A stretch of 64,000 nt of DNA, from the NCBI RefSeq assembly GCF_032854445.1, contig NC_088304.1:11483704-11547703 (forward strand), read 5' to 3'. The notes below the pieces were generated by a model. It did no database searches. It was not told where the DNA came from and saw only the letters and a program-made list of their open reading frames with translations. Shown here piece by piece: positions 53,880-63,559 of the stretch. Within the stretch, counting starts at the first letter, position 1, and each line of letters begins with the position of its first letter. The stretch is from Liolophura sinensis (taxonomy: Eukaryota; Mollusca; Polyplacophora; Chitonida; Chitonidae). A program made the position numbers and the translations under genes.

Positions 53880-54810
53880 AAAATAGTCAAAATAAAACCA
53901 AATAGACAGAAATGTTTAAGACCAGTTAAATGCTGTCAAATAAATGGAATACAGAGTCGACTGTGTTAAACTTTTGCCCAAAATGAACACAGAGTGAACG
54001 AAAATACGTCTAATGTCGCATTGGTTTTCATATTCAACACTCGGGAGCAGTGCTTCCATCGAGATTATAATTGTGGGTTAAACGAGAATGAGCGATATCC
54101 GAATTATAGCCAATGACAAGGCGAATAGACTACAGCTTATTATGGGCCTGTAGGCCCCGTTCACCCGGTCAAATATTTAAGAATATCTGAAAAAGAGTCA
54201 ATATACTAAATCTTCTCTTAAGACATAGATTTATTAAGGACAGCTTAGGCTTCCATGTCTACGGCTGTGTTTCCAATGATATCAATACGACTTGGTATCC
54301 AACAGAATATAATACATTTGCCTCTTTTAATTAGTTTTCTATGTAAGGATTTTTAAATTAATTTTCTGTATTGCCAAAGGCAGGAAAGCAAGTCACAACA
54401 AATCACCGCCTTTCGGGTACGTCCAGAAGAAACATATGATAAGACCTGGACAATAGCCGTGGCCTCGGCAGAGACTACTGAAGATGAGGCGGAGAGACGA
54501 AGAGAAGACACCTGCTGTTCTAGGACAGCCACAGACGCAACACTGCCCCCGTCCCGAGACCCATCAGTGTAAATGAATCTGGAGAAGTAACCTTAATTTC
54601 AGCAAAACTTTGCGGAATTCTAAGAGGATTTGTATCTGCTTTATGATGTTATGTTGACGTAGATCACATAGTAGTTAAAGGTGTGGAAGAAGCCAAGGAG
54701 GAGACCCCAAAAAAGACACAGGTTCAATCTCCTCTAACTTCATGTTAGCTTCCACAATATGACCCCATATACGAGGACCCAATCGAGGGATCTTGTTAAT
54801 CTATATATGC
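53880..54810 (-). pseudogene. LINE ORF2 relic: end of RT region, RNase H and downstream
   Basis: The minus strand carries the C-terminal part of a non-LTR retrotransposon polyprotein. Read from 54805 down: RLGPRIWGHIVEANMKLEE and SFLGSPPWLLPHL (linker), a stop, a frame change, then RFIYTDGSRDGGSV (54580-54540; first RNase H aspartate in YTDGS), SAEATAIVQVLSYVSSG (54470-54420; the AEA glutamate), CCDLLSCLWQ (54400-54370; the aspartate usually seen in SDS/CDS), KCIIFCWIPSRIDIIGNTAV (54315-54260; family pattern W-x-P-S-H-x-G-I-x-G-N, here H changed to R), and RLTHNYNLDGSTAPEC (54080-54035). RNase H removes RNA from RNA:DNA hybrids during reverse transcription. Stops and at least two frame changes show it is dead. 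RNase H after RT points to the I/Nimb/Jockey-like part of LINEs; the clade is inferred. The region below 54034 is tentative. Confidence 0.88.
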
Positions 54811-55045
54811 GTCAAAACAGACATTCGTATACCAACCGTCAACCAATAAGGACGTCCTGGGCCTATAATCGCAAGGCCAATTCCCAAAACGACCCTTAAC
54901 ACAAACTACCAAAGAACTAAGAAAGTGTATAAAGTGCGAAAATAGGACGGAATCATATAAAGAGAAGTGATCAGCTGTTTTCAACTATGTAGGGAAGACG
55001 CAAGGTATGTTTTGGGCGACTGAGTGAAATCAGTATTCAAATCTG
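54811..55045 (+). repeat. E2 repeat without the E4 insertion
   Basis: CAGACATTCGTATACCAACC, GTCAACCAATAAGGACG, ATAATCGCAAGGCCAATTCC, CAAAACGACCCTTAACAC and CAAGGTATGTTTTGGGCGAC in order. It abuts the LINE relic on the left and gives the empty site for E4. Confidence 0.85.
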
Positions 55046-55123
55046 CTAAATTTATCTACGTGTAATGGTTTACAAACACAATCGTAGGCAGGGTTTGTTG
55101 CATGAGCTTTAAGCTTTTTGGCA

Positions 55124-55346
55124 TATTTATTTATTTATTTGATTGGTGTTTTACGCCGTACTCAAGAATATTTCACTTATACGACGGCGACCGGCATTAT
55201 GGTGGGTGGAAACCGGGAAGAGCCCTGAGAAACCCACGACCATTCCGCGGGTTATTGGCAGACCTTCCCACGTACGGCTGGAGGGGAAGCCAGCATGAGC
55301 TGGACTTGAACTCACAGCGACCGCATTGGTGAGAGACTTCTGGGAA
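55124..55346 (-). mobile_element. SINE-A, most of body
   Basis: GATTGGTGTTTTACGCCGTA to GACTTGAACTCACAGCGACC and GCATTGGTGAGAGAC. Only the outermost tRNA-like head is missing. Confidence 0.94.
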
Positions 55347-55889
55347 GGTGGTCACTACCATAAAGATCACCGCCCACCTTACGGACGAAAAATCAGGGGA
55401 AAATGATGGATCGATGGTAGTGAGACTGACAGAAGAGTAAGTTCCATTACCTGGATGTAAATAGGTATAAGAACCATCACTGAAATAGCACAGTCCATGG
55501 AGAAGATAAACACTCTTCTAGGAGTTTGCCCTTATGTTTTATATTATTTCTGCCCTCCTATGGGGTTATAGGAATTAAAATCTCTCATTAGTATAAAAAG
55601 TTCAAGTAATTGCTCTTTAAATTATGTAACTGTGAAGCTGCCAAAGAAGAATGTAGGGGAATATAAATTGAACATAAAGGGATTGTTTCGGAGAACGAAA
55701 CTCGAACGGAGACAGCCTGAAGTTCTGTTTTCAGAAGCAGAGAATTATGGATAATGTTTGTATGGATGAAGTTAGACGAGCCCCCACAAGCTCGATCTTC
55801 TCATTAGAGCAGATGCTGTAAAGTGGACAATTTTAAAAAGTTATTTTTAGATGTCTTCAGGTGAGTTTTCTGAAGACAAAGGGCAATAG
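55347..55889. other. No recognisable feature
   Basis: Unassigned interspersed sequence between SINE-A and E6. Confidence 0.45.
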
Positions 55890-56178
55890 GGGCGTTTTGA
55901 TTTGGAAGTAAGTCTTTTGTCGTGAAAGGTAAAAACAGTCCTACTGTGCCATATGACTGGTGAAAATTGTTCGGCAACCTTTGCTGAAGTTGACTTACTG
56001 ATGACCTCTCTCACCTTTTTCTAGAGACACAAGTAAACGCCCGTGTTACAATGAAGATGGGCAAAAATAGTAGCCTAACATTTTTGACAGGTTACATGAT
56101 ACAGTTGGACTTCTACCTTAAACGATAAAAAAGTTCGAACTCGAAACTCCCTTATTGGATTTAATAACTGGACGAGCT
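55890..56178 (+). repeat. E6 repeat, copy 2
   Basis: TCTTTTGTCGTGAAAGG, CAACCTTTGCTGAAG, TTGACAGGTTACATGATACA, GTTGGACTTCTACC and GAACTCGAAACTCCCTTATT align with 5.45-5.78 kb. Confidence 0.7.
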
Positions 56179-56254
56179 GAATTTTTAAATAAAATTTTCC
56201 TAAGACCTCGACAATTCCACTGTATAATTTTGTCAGATGTAAACATTATAGACT

Positions 56255-56852
56255 GACCCTTTGACTGACTGGCCGCAGTTTATATAAGCGTGCCAGTCAG
56301 GCTCTTTGGTTAGAATTTAAACCCACAAACATGCAGTTTAGCCTCAGACTGAATCCTCACTTCCCTGTCCAAGACTCAAGATTCTAGCCTGACTCACGAT
56401 TTTGGTCTGACTCATGATTCTGGTCTGACTCATGATTCTGGTCTGACTCAAGATTTTTGTCTGACTCATGATTCTGGTCTGACTCATGATTCTGGTCTGA
56501 CTCATGATTCTGGCCTGACTCACGATTCTGATCTGATTCATGATTCTGGTCTGACTCATGATTCTGCACTGACTCATGATTCTGGTCTGACTCATGATTC
56601 TGGCCTGACTCACGATTCTGGTCTGACTCATGATTCTGATCTGACTCATGATTCTGGTCTGACTCAAGATGCTTGTCCGAGTGAAGGATTTGGTCCTAAG
56701 CCAGACGAGAATCTTGAGTCAGATCAGAGTCTTGGGCAAAGTACTCAACGTAAGGATTCAATCTGATGCTATGTTGCATGTGTGGATTTAAATTCAACCA
56801 AAGAGTCTCAAAGGTAGGCTTATATAAACCGCAGCTCAAAGGGCTTGTCAGG
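56255..56852. repeat. ~600-bp imperfect palindrome around an 18-bp minisatellite
   Basis: The left arm (56255-56400) reads CCCTTTGACTG, CCGCAGTTTATATAAGCG, GGCTCTTTGGTTAGAATTTA, AGACTGAATCCTCAC and CCAAGACTCAAGATTC. The right arm (about 56690-56852), on the opposite strand, reads CCCTTTGAGCTGCGG, TTTATATAAGC, GACTCTTTGGTTGAATTTA, AGATTGAATCCTTACG and CCCAAGACTCTGATCTG. The core (about 56372-56670) is about 16 units of GACTCATGATTCTGGTCT. The unit is divisible by three, so a 107-codon MSQTRI-repeat frame is open on the minus strand. Both arms hold TTTATATAAGC, facing inward. Confidence 0.9.
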
Positions 56853-57117
56853 TACGTGGCAAGCGTTGGTGCTTAACTCTGGGCAGGCAGTTTTCCCTCA
56901 TCCTTAACATGGACAAACATCGTATAACAGTCCTGAGTACAGCATTCAACAACAAGGAAATAAAAAATTAAGGAGCATATTTGCATGTAAGTTTGCACGC
57001 TCTTTCATCTGATTTTGACATCATTTTAATGCTTTCTTCTCCTTTAACATCACTGCATTTTTACATGTAGTTCTGCTTAAGCCATTGTGTAAGAGAACGA
57101 ATGAGTTGCTTTTTAAA

Positions 57118-57279
57118 CATTTACAAGTCAAGCTCATGTTGGCTTCCTCCCCAGCCATACGTGAGAAGGCGGATGTCCTTTGGTTTCCCTCGGGTTCTGT
57201 CCGGTTTCCTCCCACCATAATGCTGGCCGTCGTTGTAAAAGTGAAATATTCTTGAATACTACGTGAAATATAAATCAGA

Positions 57280-57311
<32 letters not shown>

Positions 57312-57362
57312 AAATAAATAAATAAATAAATAAACAAATAAATAAATAAATAAATAAATAAA
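57118..57362 (+). mobile_element. SINE-A, 5'-truncated, with expanded (AAAT)n tail
   Basis: ACAAGTCAAGCTCATGTTGG, CATACGTGAGAAGG, GGTTTCCTCCCACCATAATG and GTAAAAGTGAAATATTCTTG, then about 75 bp of AAAT repeats. Confidence 0.93.
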
Positions 57363-57879
57363 AGCTGTTGACTTGTTGCTATAAAATCCTATAACGGTCA
57401 GATTACTTTCCCATCAGGTGTTCAGAGTACCAATTTCTAATATCTGCGACCGAAATATATTTCACTTTCCAACATGTTTTTTATCTTATCTAAGCAGTGT
57501 TTTTAAGGTTATCTTCTAGATGCTCAAGCAATTTTCTATACTGCTTGAAATATTTAACGCACTGTTACACTATAAGGGTAAAAACACTGATAGTGTCACT
57601 TATCATTGCGGCTGAATATCAAAAGTTCCAAATGAATACGAAACCCTTTGCCCTATGGAAATGAACGCGTAGCAGTAATTTATGAAGGACGCTCATAGCA
57701 TATGTGTTAAACGGTGTAAAATTAACAGCTATTCTGTTAAACATTTCTACACGACAGCTTTTAACTTTAAAACACGTGCCTACTGGGCAATCATGAGGTA
57801 AACCTAACCAAATGCCTCGCGGAAACATAGGCATAGCAACCCAGACAATAAAAATGAACGTTTTATTTTTTTTACAGTA
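57363..57879. other. No recognisable feature
   Basis: No match. The 71-codon minus frame at 57619-57834 has no domain. Confidence 0.45.
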
Positions 57880-58090
57880 GTTATTTATTTATTTAATTAT
57901 TGCATAACGAAATACTCAAGTAATTTTCATTTATATACGATGACGGTCAGTTCCATGATTGGTGGACACCGTATATATAAACCACTGACCTTTGGCACGT
58001 TAGTCACTTTCCCACATGCTACATACAGATATGCACAGCATATTGATGGAAGACAAGCGGTCTTCAACGAACGTTAGACAGCGCAAACAG
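57880..58090 (-). mobile_element. SINE-C
   Basis: TTATTTATTTATTTAATTAT, ATACTCAAGTAATTTTCATT, TATACGATGACGGTCAG, GGTGGACACCGTATATA, AACCACTGACCTTTGGCACG and CACATGCTACATACAG in order. ACGAACGTTAGACAGCG near the right end matches the copy at 0.3 kb. Confidence 0.75.
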
Positions 58091-58973
58091 TTATACGGTT
58101 TTTCTCTAATGGGCAAAATGTAATAAAATAATCTGTTCACCATAACCCGCGTAGACGCACAAGCTAGAAAGCCTCCGCTAAATCCACGAAATACAGCATT
58201 CGCCAACTGTCTACCTTTAAGATGAAGAGAAACAACTAAATCTGCTTTGGACTAGTTATCTCCCTCCTTGAAGATAGCTTCTTGTTCATTTGTAGGGGCT
58301 GGTACGGTAACTACTAAACAAATATTGTCTTTTGATCAACATTATCTTACACAATCTACACTAAAGCCTCTTTGGTCACGCATAAATCTTTGGCAAAATT
58401 TGACTATGACGTAAAGTTGCCTTTTTTGAGTTGAAAATCAATCCACTATCCTCGCTACCATGCAGCGCTATGGTGCCATGTTCTTTGTCACGTACACTAA
58501 ATACCAAGAAAATAAATATAGAAGCAAGTCAAAACTGCTGATCTTCGGAAATTAGATTGTTTTCCCCCAATAAATATTGTAGCCAGCAAATTTAAAGTAT
58601 CAATTTCTTCAGACCAAAATTCTGCACTCGGAAAATTCGGGCAGTGCACACCAGCGATTTATGATGCAGGACATCATCTTTCCTTACCTAGTTCTGCTTA
58701 ATCCAGAGTGGTCGGGGACGTGCAGTTTGCTCAAGCATGTGCATAAACATATAGGTCTATAATTGATGGTTTGGAGTCGGATAATTAAGGATCTTGTAAA
58801 AAATGCTTTACCTTATAGCTACAGCTCTGCGTGCAATGTTTGAAGAAGTATAAGTAACGATTGATTCGGAAGCTTAGTTCTTTTCTTGCCGGTTAATGAT
58901 CACCAGGCAGACATCAGATTTATTTTTTTAATCGGTGTTGCAACCATTAAGTTCATATTATCGATTTTGTAAG
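58091..58973. other. No recognisable feature
   Basis: Unassigned. No coding signal or repeat seen. Confidence 0.45.
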
Positions 58974-59212
58974 GGGTCCTCCGTGGCCGATTGGTTAGGA
59001 TGCTAGCGCAGCACTGTATCTTAAGAACCTCATACCAGTGTTGTCGCTGTGAGCTTAGTCCAGGAGAGGTCTGGAGAGGTCTGCCAGAAACCCACGGATG
59101 AAGGTGGCTTTACTTCGGGCTGAGCCCAGTTTCCCATAATGCTGGCCGCAGTCGAATCAGGGAAAAATTCTTAAATGCGGGGCAAAACAGAAAATAAGTA
59201 AATGAACAGACT
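58974..59212 (+). mobile_element. SINE-A, full length, decayed
   Basis: Head GGGGTCCTCCGTGGCCGATT and GGTTAGGATGCTAGCGCAGC, body GAGAGGTCTGCCAGAAACCC, CCATAATGCTGGCCGCAG, end AAAAATTCTTAAATGCGGGG and AAATAAGTAAATGAA. GGAGAGGTCT is duplicated. Confidence 0.9.
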
Positions 59213-59697
59213 CCTGATAAGTTACTCTTTTAAATGTATCTTCAGAGCTTTATCTGATACGACTTTAATGTTTACGAACTTAATATGTTTTTCGCTGAAA
59301 ATGCTATAATACTCTGTTAAGTTTTGTAAATCTTTTTCTGTAGTGCTTATTTCAACATTATCATTTGAGTTAAACTGCACAACTGGTTGGTAAATGAAGG
59401 ATATACCCGAGTGTAAACGGACCATTTCCTTAGAACTATACAATGTTTAGCGAGATATTCGGATGTGCATTTGTACAGTTTATATCCATTGTCTTGTATT
59501 GTTTTGTCACGTCAACTATTTTATTTTGGACACTCCTTGCCATACTTTTCCTAAAATCAATGACCGGGAAACGTCGTTGGTTTAAAGCGGATTTGTGCAA
59601 CAATTCATTATACATGTACAGAAGGGGCATACCGTGAAATTGTACTTTACGAATTGTAAGCTCATTCTTTGACGCCTTTCCATCATTATTGAAAACC
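59213..59697. other. No recognisable feature
   Basis: Overlapping 64-, 73- and 106-codon frames on both strands, none with a domain. The 106-codon one runs into the next SINE. Confidence 0.45.
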
Positions 59698-59975
59698 GGT
59701 CCTACGTGGGAAGGTCTGCTAGCAACCCAACGTATATGGGAAATATTCTTGAGCATGGAATAAAATAACAGTCAGATAAATACAGGGAGTAAATCACGGT
59801 CCTTCGTCAAGTACTTTCCAGACATCAATCTCATCGATCAGGGTTCGAATCCAGCTCTCGCTGCTTCGACAGCACCTTTGTTTTATTAAGTTTTAAGAGC
59901 AATCCAAAGTCAAGTATATCATGCAGTGAAATGCTTAAAAAGTCCGGCGTTCAAACACCAATCCAATAAAAAAAC
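59698..59975 (+). mobile_element. SINE-A 3' scrap followed by a second tRNA-headed SINE
   Basis: 59698-59785: CCTACGTGGGAAGGTCTGC, GGGAAATATTCTTGAGCATG, end GTCAGATAAATA, with the body centre deleted. 59786-59975: a B-box-like GGGTTCGAATCCAG at 59846-59859 precedes GCGTTCAAACACCAATCC and AATAAAAAAAC, a SINE-A-like end. Confidence 0.6.
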
Positions 59976-60154
59976 ACTGGGTGTGATAAACGTCCATTGT
60001 CACCAGCATGAATATTACTGATCACAGGTAAAACAAGCTACACGGATCTAAAATATGGACAGAAATGTGTTCAAACGTCAAAATTGCTCTAAAATAAAAA
60101 ATATATAATTATATATATAGTTAAGCTTAAAAATGTTAAGCTTTGAATTTAATA

Positions 60155-60395
60155 TAGAAGATTGTAACATGTAGAGTAACACCGCTGCAAAGACCACTGC
60201 GTTATATCTGACAAATGGTCACACGTAACCTATGAAACCTGGCCTTTTAAGGTTTTATTCCACACGTTTTACTTTAGATAGGAGCACAGTACCGAGCATT
60301 ATGGCTATAGCGGAATTAAAATTTAAAAAAATGGGGTGAAATTAACATCTGCATATTAGACGGAATTGGCGTAGAATTAATGATAATGCTGTATT
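60155..60395 (+). repeat. R1 repeat, diverged
   Basis: GGTCACACGTAACCTATGAA, TTTTAAGGTTTTATTCC, CCGAGCATTATGGCTATAGC and GGCGTAGAATTAATGATAAT, then GCTGTATTGTTAT, follow the R1 order. Confidence 0.65.
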
Positions 60396-60661
60396 GTTAT
60401 TTAATTATTTTATCTTCTTCATTTGCACGTATGGATACACAAATACACACATGCCCACACACTTTGTGTTTGAAGCTATGCGACAAGACCTGAATTCTAC
60501 ACCTGGGTTCAAACATTCTTGGTATCAGCTGTTTGGAGAGACAGACTTAGCCAGAGGGAGAGAGCGAGATTGGCCGATATGTCGGAGACTCCCCGACTTT
60601 TCCGTGACCGACGTTAGCACGTGGTGTCACCGCTCGAGTGAGTGACAGGTGAACTTTTCAG

Positions 60662-61070
60662 TACCTAATACGCGTGCGTTTTAGTCCACCGGTCTTGGGT
60701 TCTCCAGGAATCGATGGCAATCGTCGGCAGCTCACAGCAGAGGTTGTGGATTTACTGGAGACGTCGGGGAGCTTAGCTGACAACGATATGTTAGACTGGA
60801 TGGTGTGTCGAATGTGACCAGGTACAAAAGTGACTGCTGTTCTTGGACAGCCCTCATATCTTACTGGCAAACACCGTAGGCTGGAGGCCTGGGATGGATG
60901 CCAGTTGTTTGTGTTACCGACCCCAGGCTACCTTACATTCACCATGATTGACACAGGTAAGCGTATTCTTCAATCTACCTGTGCTCCCCAGTCCTTACCA
61001 TTTACAGGTGATGTCGACCAGGATTGCTATGAAGTGATTTCTGATTCGATTTCACTCACGAATATTTCCG
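60662..61070 (+). pseudogene. Exon-like open stretch with one internal stop, family unknown
   Basis: From an acceptor-like TTTTCAG (60655-60661) one frame runs YLIRVRFSPPVLGSPGIDGN, with LTAEVVDLLETSGSLADNDM and LDWMVCRM before TGA at 60815-60817. The same frame continues as PGTKVTAVLGQPSYLTGKH and GYLTFTMIDTG to a strong donor-like ACAG|GTAAGC at 60957. A further acceptor-like TTTACAG ends at 61007, and GDVDQDCYEVISDS follows in frame. The GC content, balanced acidic and hydrophobic residues and splice-like borders differ from the surroundings. The TGA could come from one CpG transition (CGA to TGA). I do not recognise the family. A real host exon with a damaged allele, a retropseudogene piece, or chance are all possible. 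Confidence 0.35.
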
Positions 61071-61074
61071 TGCT

Positions 61075-61735
61075 TTATTTATTTAGATTTTTTTTTGTTT
61101 CACTTTGTCAGCGGCTAGGAGAAACGCGATTTTTCTAAAAACGAACTGTTTTGGAATGTAAAAAACATGTTAAGCTCAAAATTATATTTAAAATTCCGTT
61201 TACTGAATCGGCTCGATTGCTCCCAATATCGCTTTTTCAATAATTGGCATTGTTCATTTTCTTTATGTTTGGAAGTATAACTTCTCTATGTTAATTAACT
61301 GCCTAATTACCCGAGGTCTCAGCAATACGGTGAAATGCTATATACTATACCCCTAACGTAATTAAAAACCTTTGAACTAATTTAAATCAAATAGAACTCA
61401 CGGGTTTGACATAATACACAGTTAGTTCCCAGTTATTTCCAGAGAACTTGAATCCATCATGGGTGATACCTGTGACCTTTAGTGTACCATGACCAACTAT
61501 AGGTCTAGTCTGTGCCCTCTGTTATTGCTGCTCTGGTATATATGACGTTATTGCCCATTTGTTAGTGGCAAAACAAAAGCCGGTGTATAGGAGCATGCTG
61601 GAGTCTTAGGTTTTGGGGGAGTTACACTCTTGCTGTATGACGGTGTATTACTTTTTGGTGGTGGTAAATGAAAACCAAGAACTATTGAGTCACAATAAAT
61701 CCTAATTATTGCGGAGTTATACTGCGGATATATGA
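61075..61735. other. No recognisable feature
   Basis: AT-rich flank of the exon-like stretch, without a recognisable further exon. Confidence 0.4.
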
Positions 61736-61912
61736 CGTATTTATATATTTATGCCATTTTTATTTTACGTACGACTCAAAGATATTTCATTTATACAACG
61801 GCGGCCAAAACAATGTTGGGAGGAAACCGAACTGAATTCGATTTATTTATGTATTTGGTGGGTGTTTTAAAAACTGTGCTAAAGAAAATTCAAACTGTGA
61901 CGACCGTAGGGT
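61736..61912 (-). mobile_element. SINE-A fragment plus a second tail
   Basis: First piece 61736-61840: TTTTATTTTACGTACGACTC, TATACAACGGCGGCCAAAAC, GTTGGGAGGAAACCGAACTG. Then a new tail, ATTTATTTATGTATTTGGTG and GGTGTTTTAAAAACTG, suggests insertion of one SINE into another. Confidence 0.65.
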
Positions 61913-62699
61913 AAAAAAAATATAAAAATCAACATGCTTTGGGATTGAGCCCTAGTGTGCCTGCAGCGACGCGGACCTCTCTGATCGCACTAAACGTCGC
62001 AGCGTGCTCCCGATTTCTGGAGTATTGCAAATGATGTCAGGCTTGTTACAAAGGGCAATGGCATAGCGTGGTTATGTAAATAGCTTTAGGGGTGACTTAC
62101 AGTTCAGCACAGATTCTACCAGGTTTACTCTGCGTTAACCAATATTGTGGGCTCAGTAACATGGTGTTAGACAAGAGCTTTGTCTTTTTCATGTTTTTCC
62201 ATACATCCACCTTTATCACCCCAGCTTTCGCGGTTGAGAATCCCAAGCGTTTTCCTTTGCTACAAGCTATAAGCCAGAACGGGTCCTGAATTATCTCCCA
62301 TCTCCCTTAGCACCCAATCAATACCAATTTATTGTCATTTCATTAAACCATGTAATGACATCTTCACCGATGACGGAAGCTTCAGGGCGGAAGTCATTGC
62401 AACGATCAAAGTACATTAGCATAGCCCAGGGTCACTCCAGACCAACCCGTTTATATGGGAGAAGTAATACGTCGACAAGTAATACTAGGTCACAACACTG
62501 AAGACTGATTTATCTCTTTGCAAATCATGTTACCAGTTAAGCACATAGTGGATAAGCTAAAACCTTTCTAGCCCGTTGTCAACTAAGTGCGATAAATGTA
62601 TGATGGATCAGTTAGCATCGACAATACTGGCGTAAGAATGAGTTTTACTCTTGTCTGGTGAGGAATTAATAGAATAAACCAGTCATTGTATACATGACT
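61913..62699. other. No recognisable feature
   Basis: Unassigned sequence without array, SINE or protein relic. Confidence 0.45.
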
Positions 62700-62940
62700 T
62701 GCATACTGATATATATTATTTATTTACTGTTTCATTTGTGTAATTTATTTGTTACTTTATTTAGATTTGTATTTCATTATTTTTATATTGCTTAAATTTG
62801 TTTTGTTTTGTTGCTTCCATTATTTATTTATTGCTCCAAGTTTTTATTTACCGCTTCATTTATTTATGGACAGCTTTCACAATATTTTACTCCTTCACTA
62901 TTTTTATTGCCTCAATAATTTTTTCTTGCATCAATTCTGC
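62700..62940. repeat. T-rich degenerate repeat
   Basis: Variants of TTTATTTATTGCTTCATT recur for about 240 bp. They open the Phe/Leu-rich 134-codon frame at 62749-63153, which is not a credible gene. Confidence 0.65.
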
Positions 62941-63559
62941 TTATGCTTGACTGAGAAACCAAGGTCCCATGCAATGCAATCGCTTTACAATTCTCCCTAT
63001 GCAAGATTTCACAGAACAAACAGTGTAAGTATCAGAACAAAGAGCAATGGATTACCCCATGAGGATATAGACGTACATCAGGTAGTCCAACAATATCCCG
63101 TCCTTTGTCGCGTCACTCTGCGTCCTTCGAGTAGTCTTGTAAGAGAGCAGTAAAAAAAAGTACCGCACAAAAAACAAAAACAATAAAAAATTGGTTTTAG
63201 TGCAATAATATGAGCGCGGGCGAATTCCCGTTCTCCAGCATGTACATATAAGTCTACATTTAACTGATGAAATAAGTTAACCAATTTCTAACTGACTAAC
63301 GCAATTTTTTGGAAAAGTCGATTTTCATTGTTTTATCTGAAACCGAGTAATGCCTCTGCTGAGTACCAGGTCTCGTTGACAGACGAGGCTTTGTGGATTA
63401 ACACTAAAATATCCTATTGAGCTCAGTTCATTAATTTAACATTATGAAGAGCCGTCATAATGCATGATGAATCTATTTTGTTCTTTTATTTTGCCATGCA
63501 GATAATATACTCACATAGCTAAATGCTTGTTACTATTTTTCTGCTTGAAACAGCAAACC
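62941..63559. other. No recognisable feature
   Basis: Apart from poly-A/AC-rich stretches at about 63154-63190, nothing was assigned. Confidence 0.45.

Noticed and set aside
62749-63153. A 134-residue Phe/Leu-rich membrane protein
   Set aside because: Its first half is a T-rich degenerate repeat, and no family or gene context is visible.
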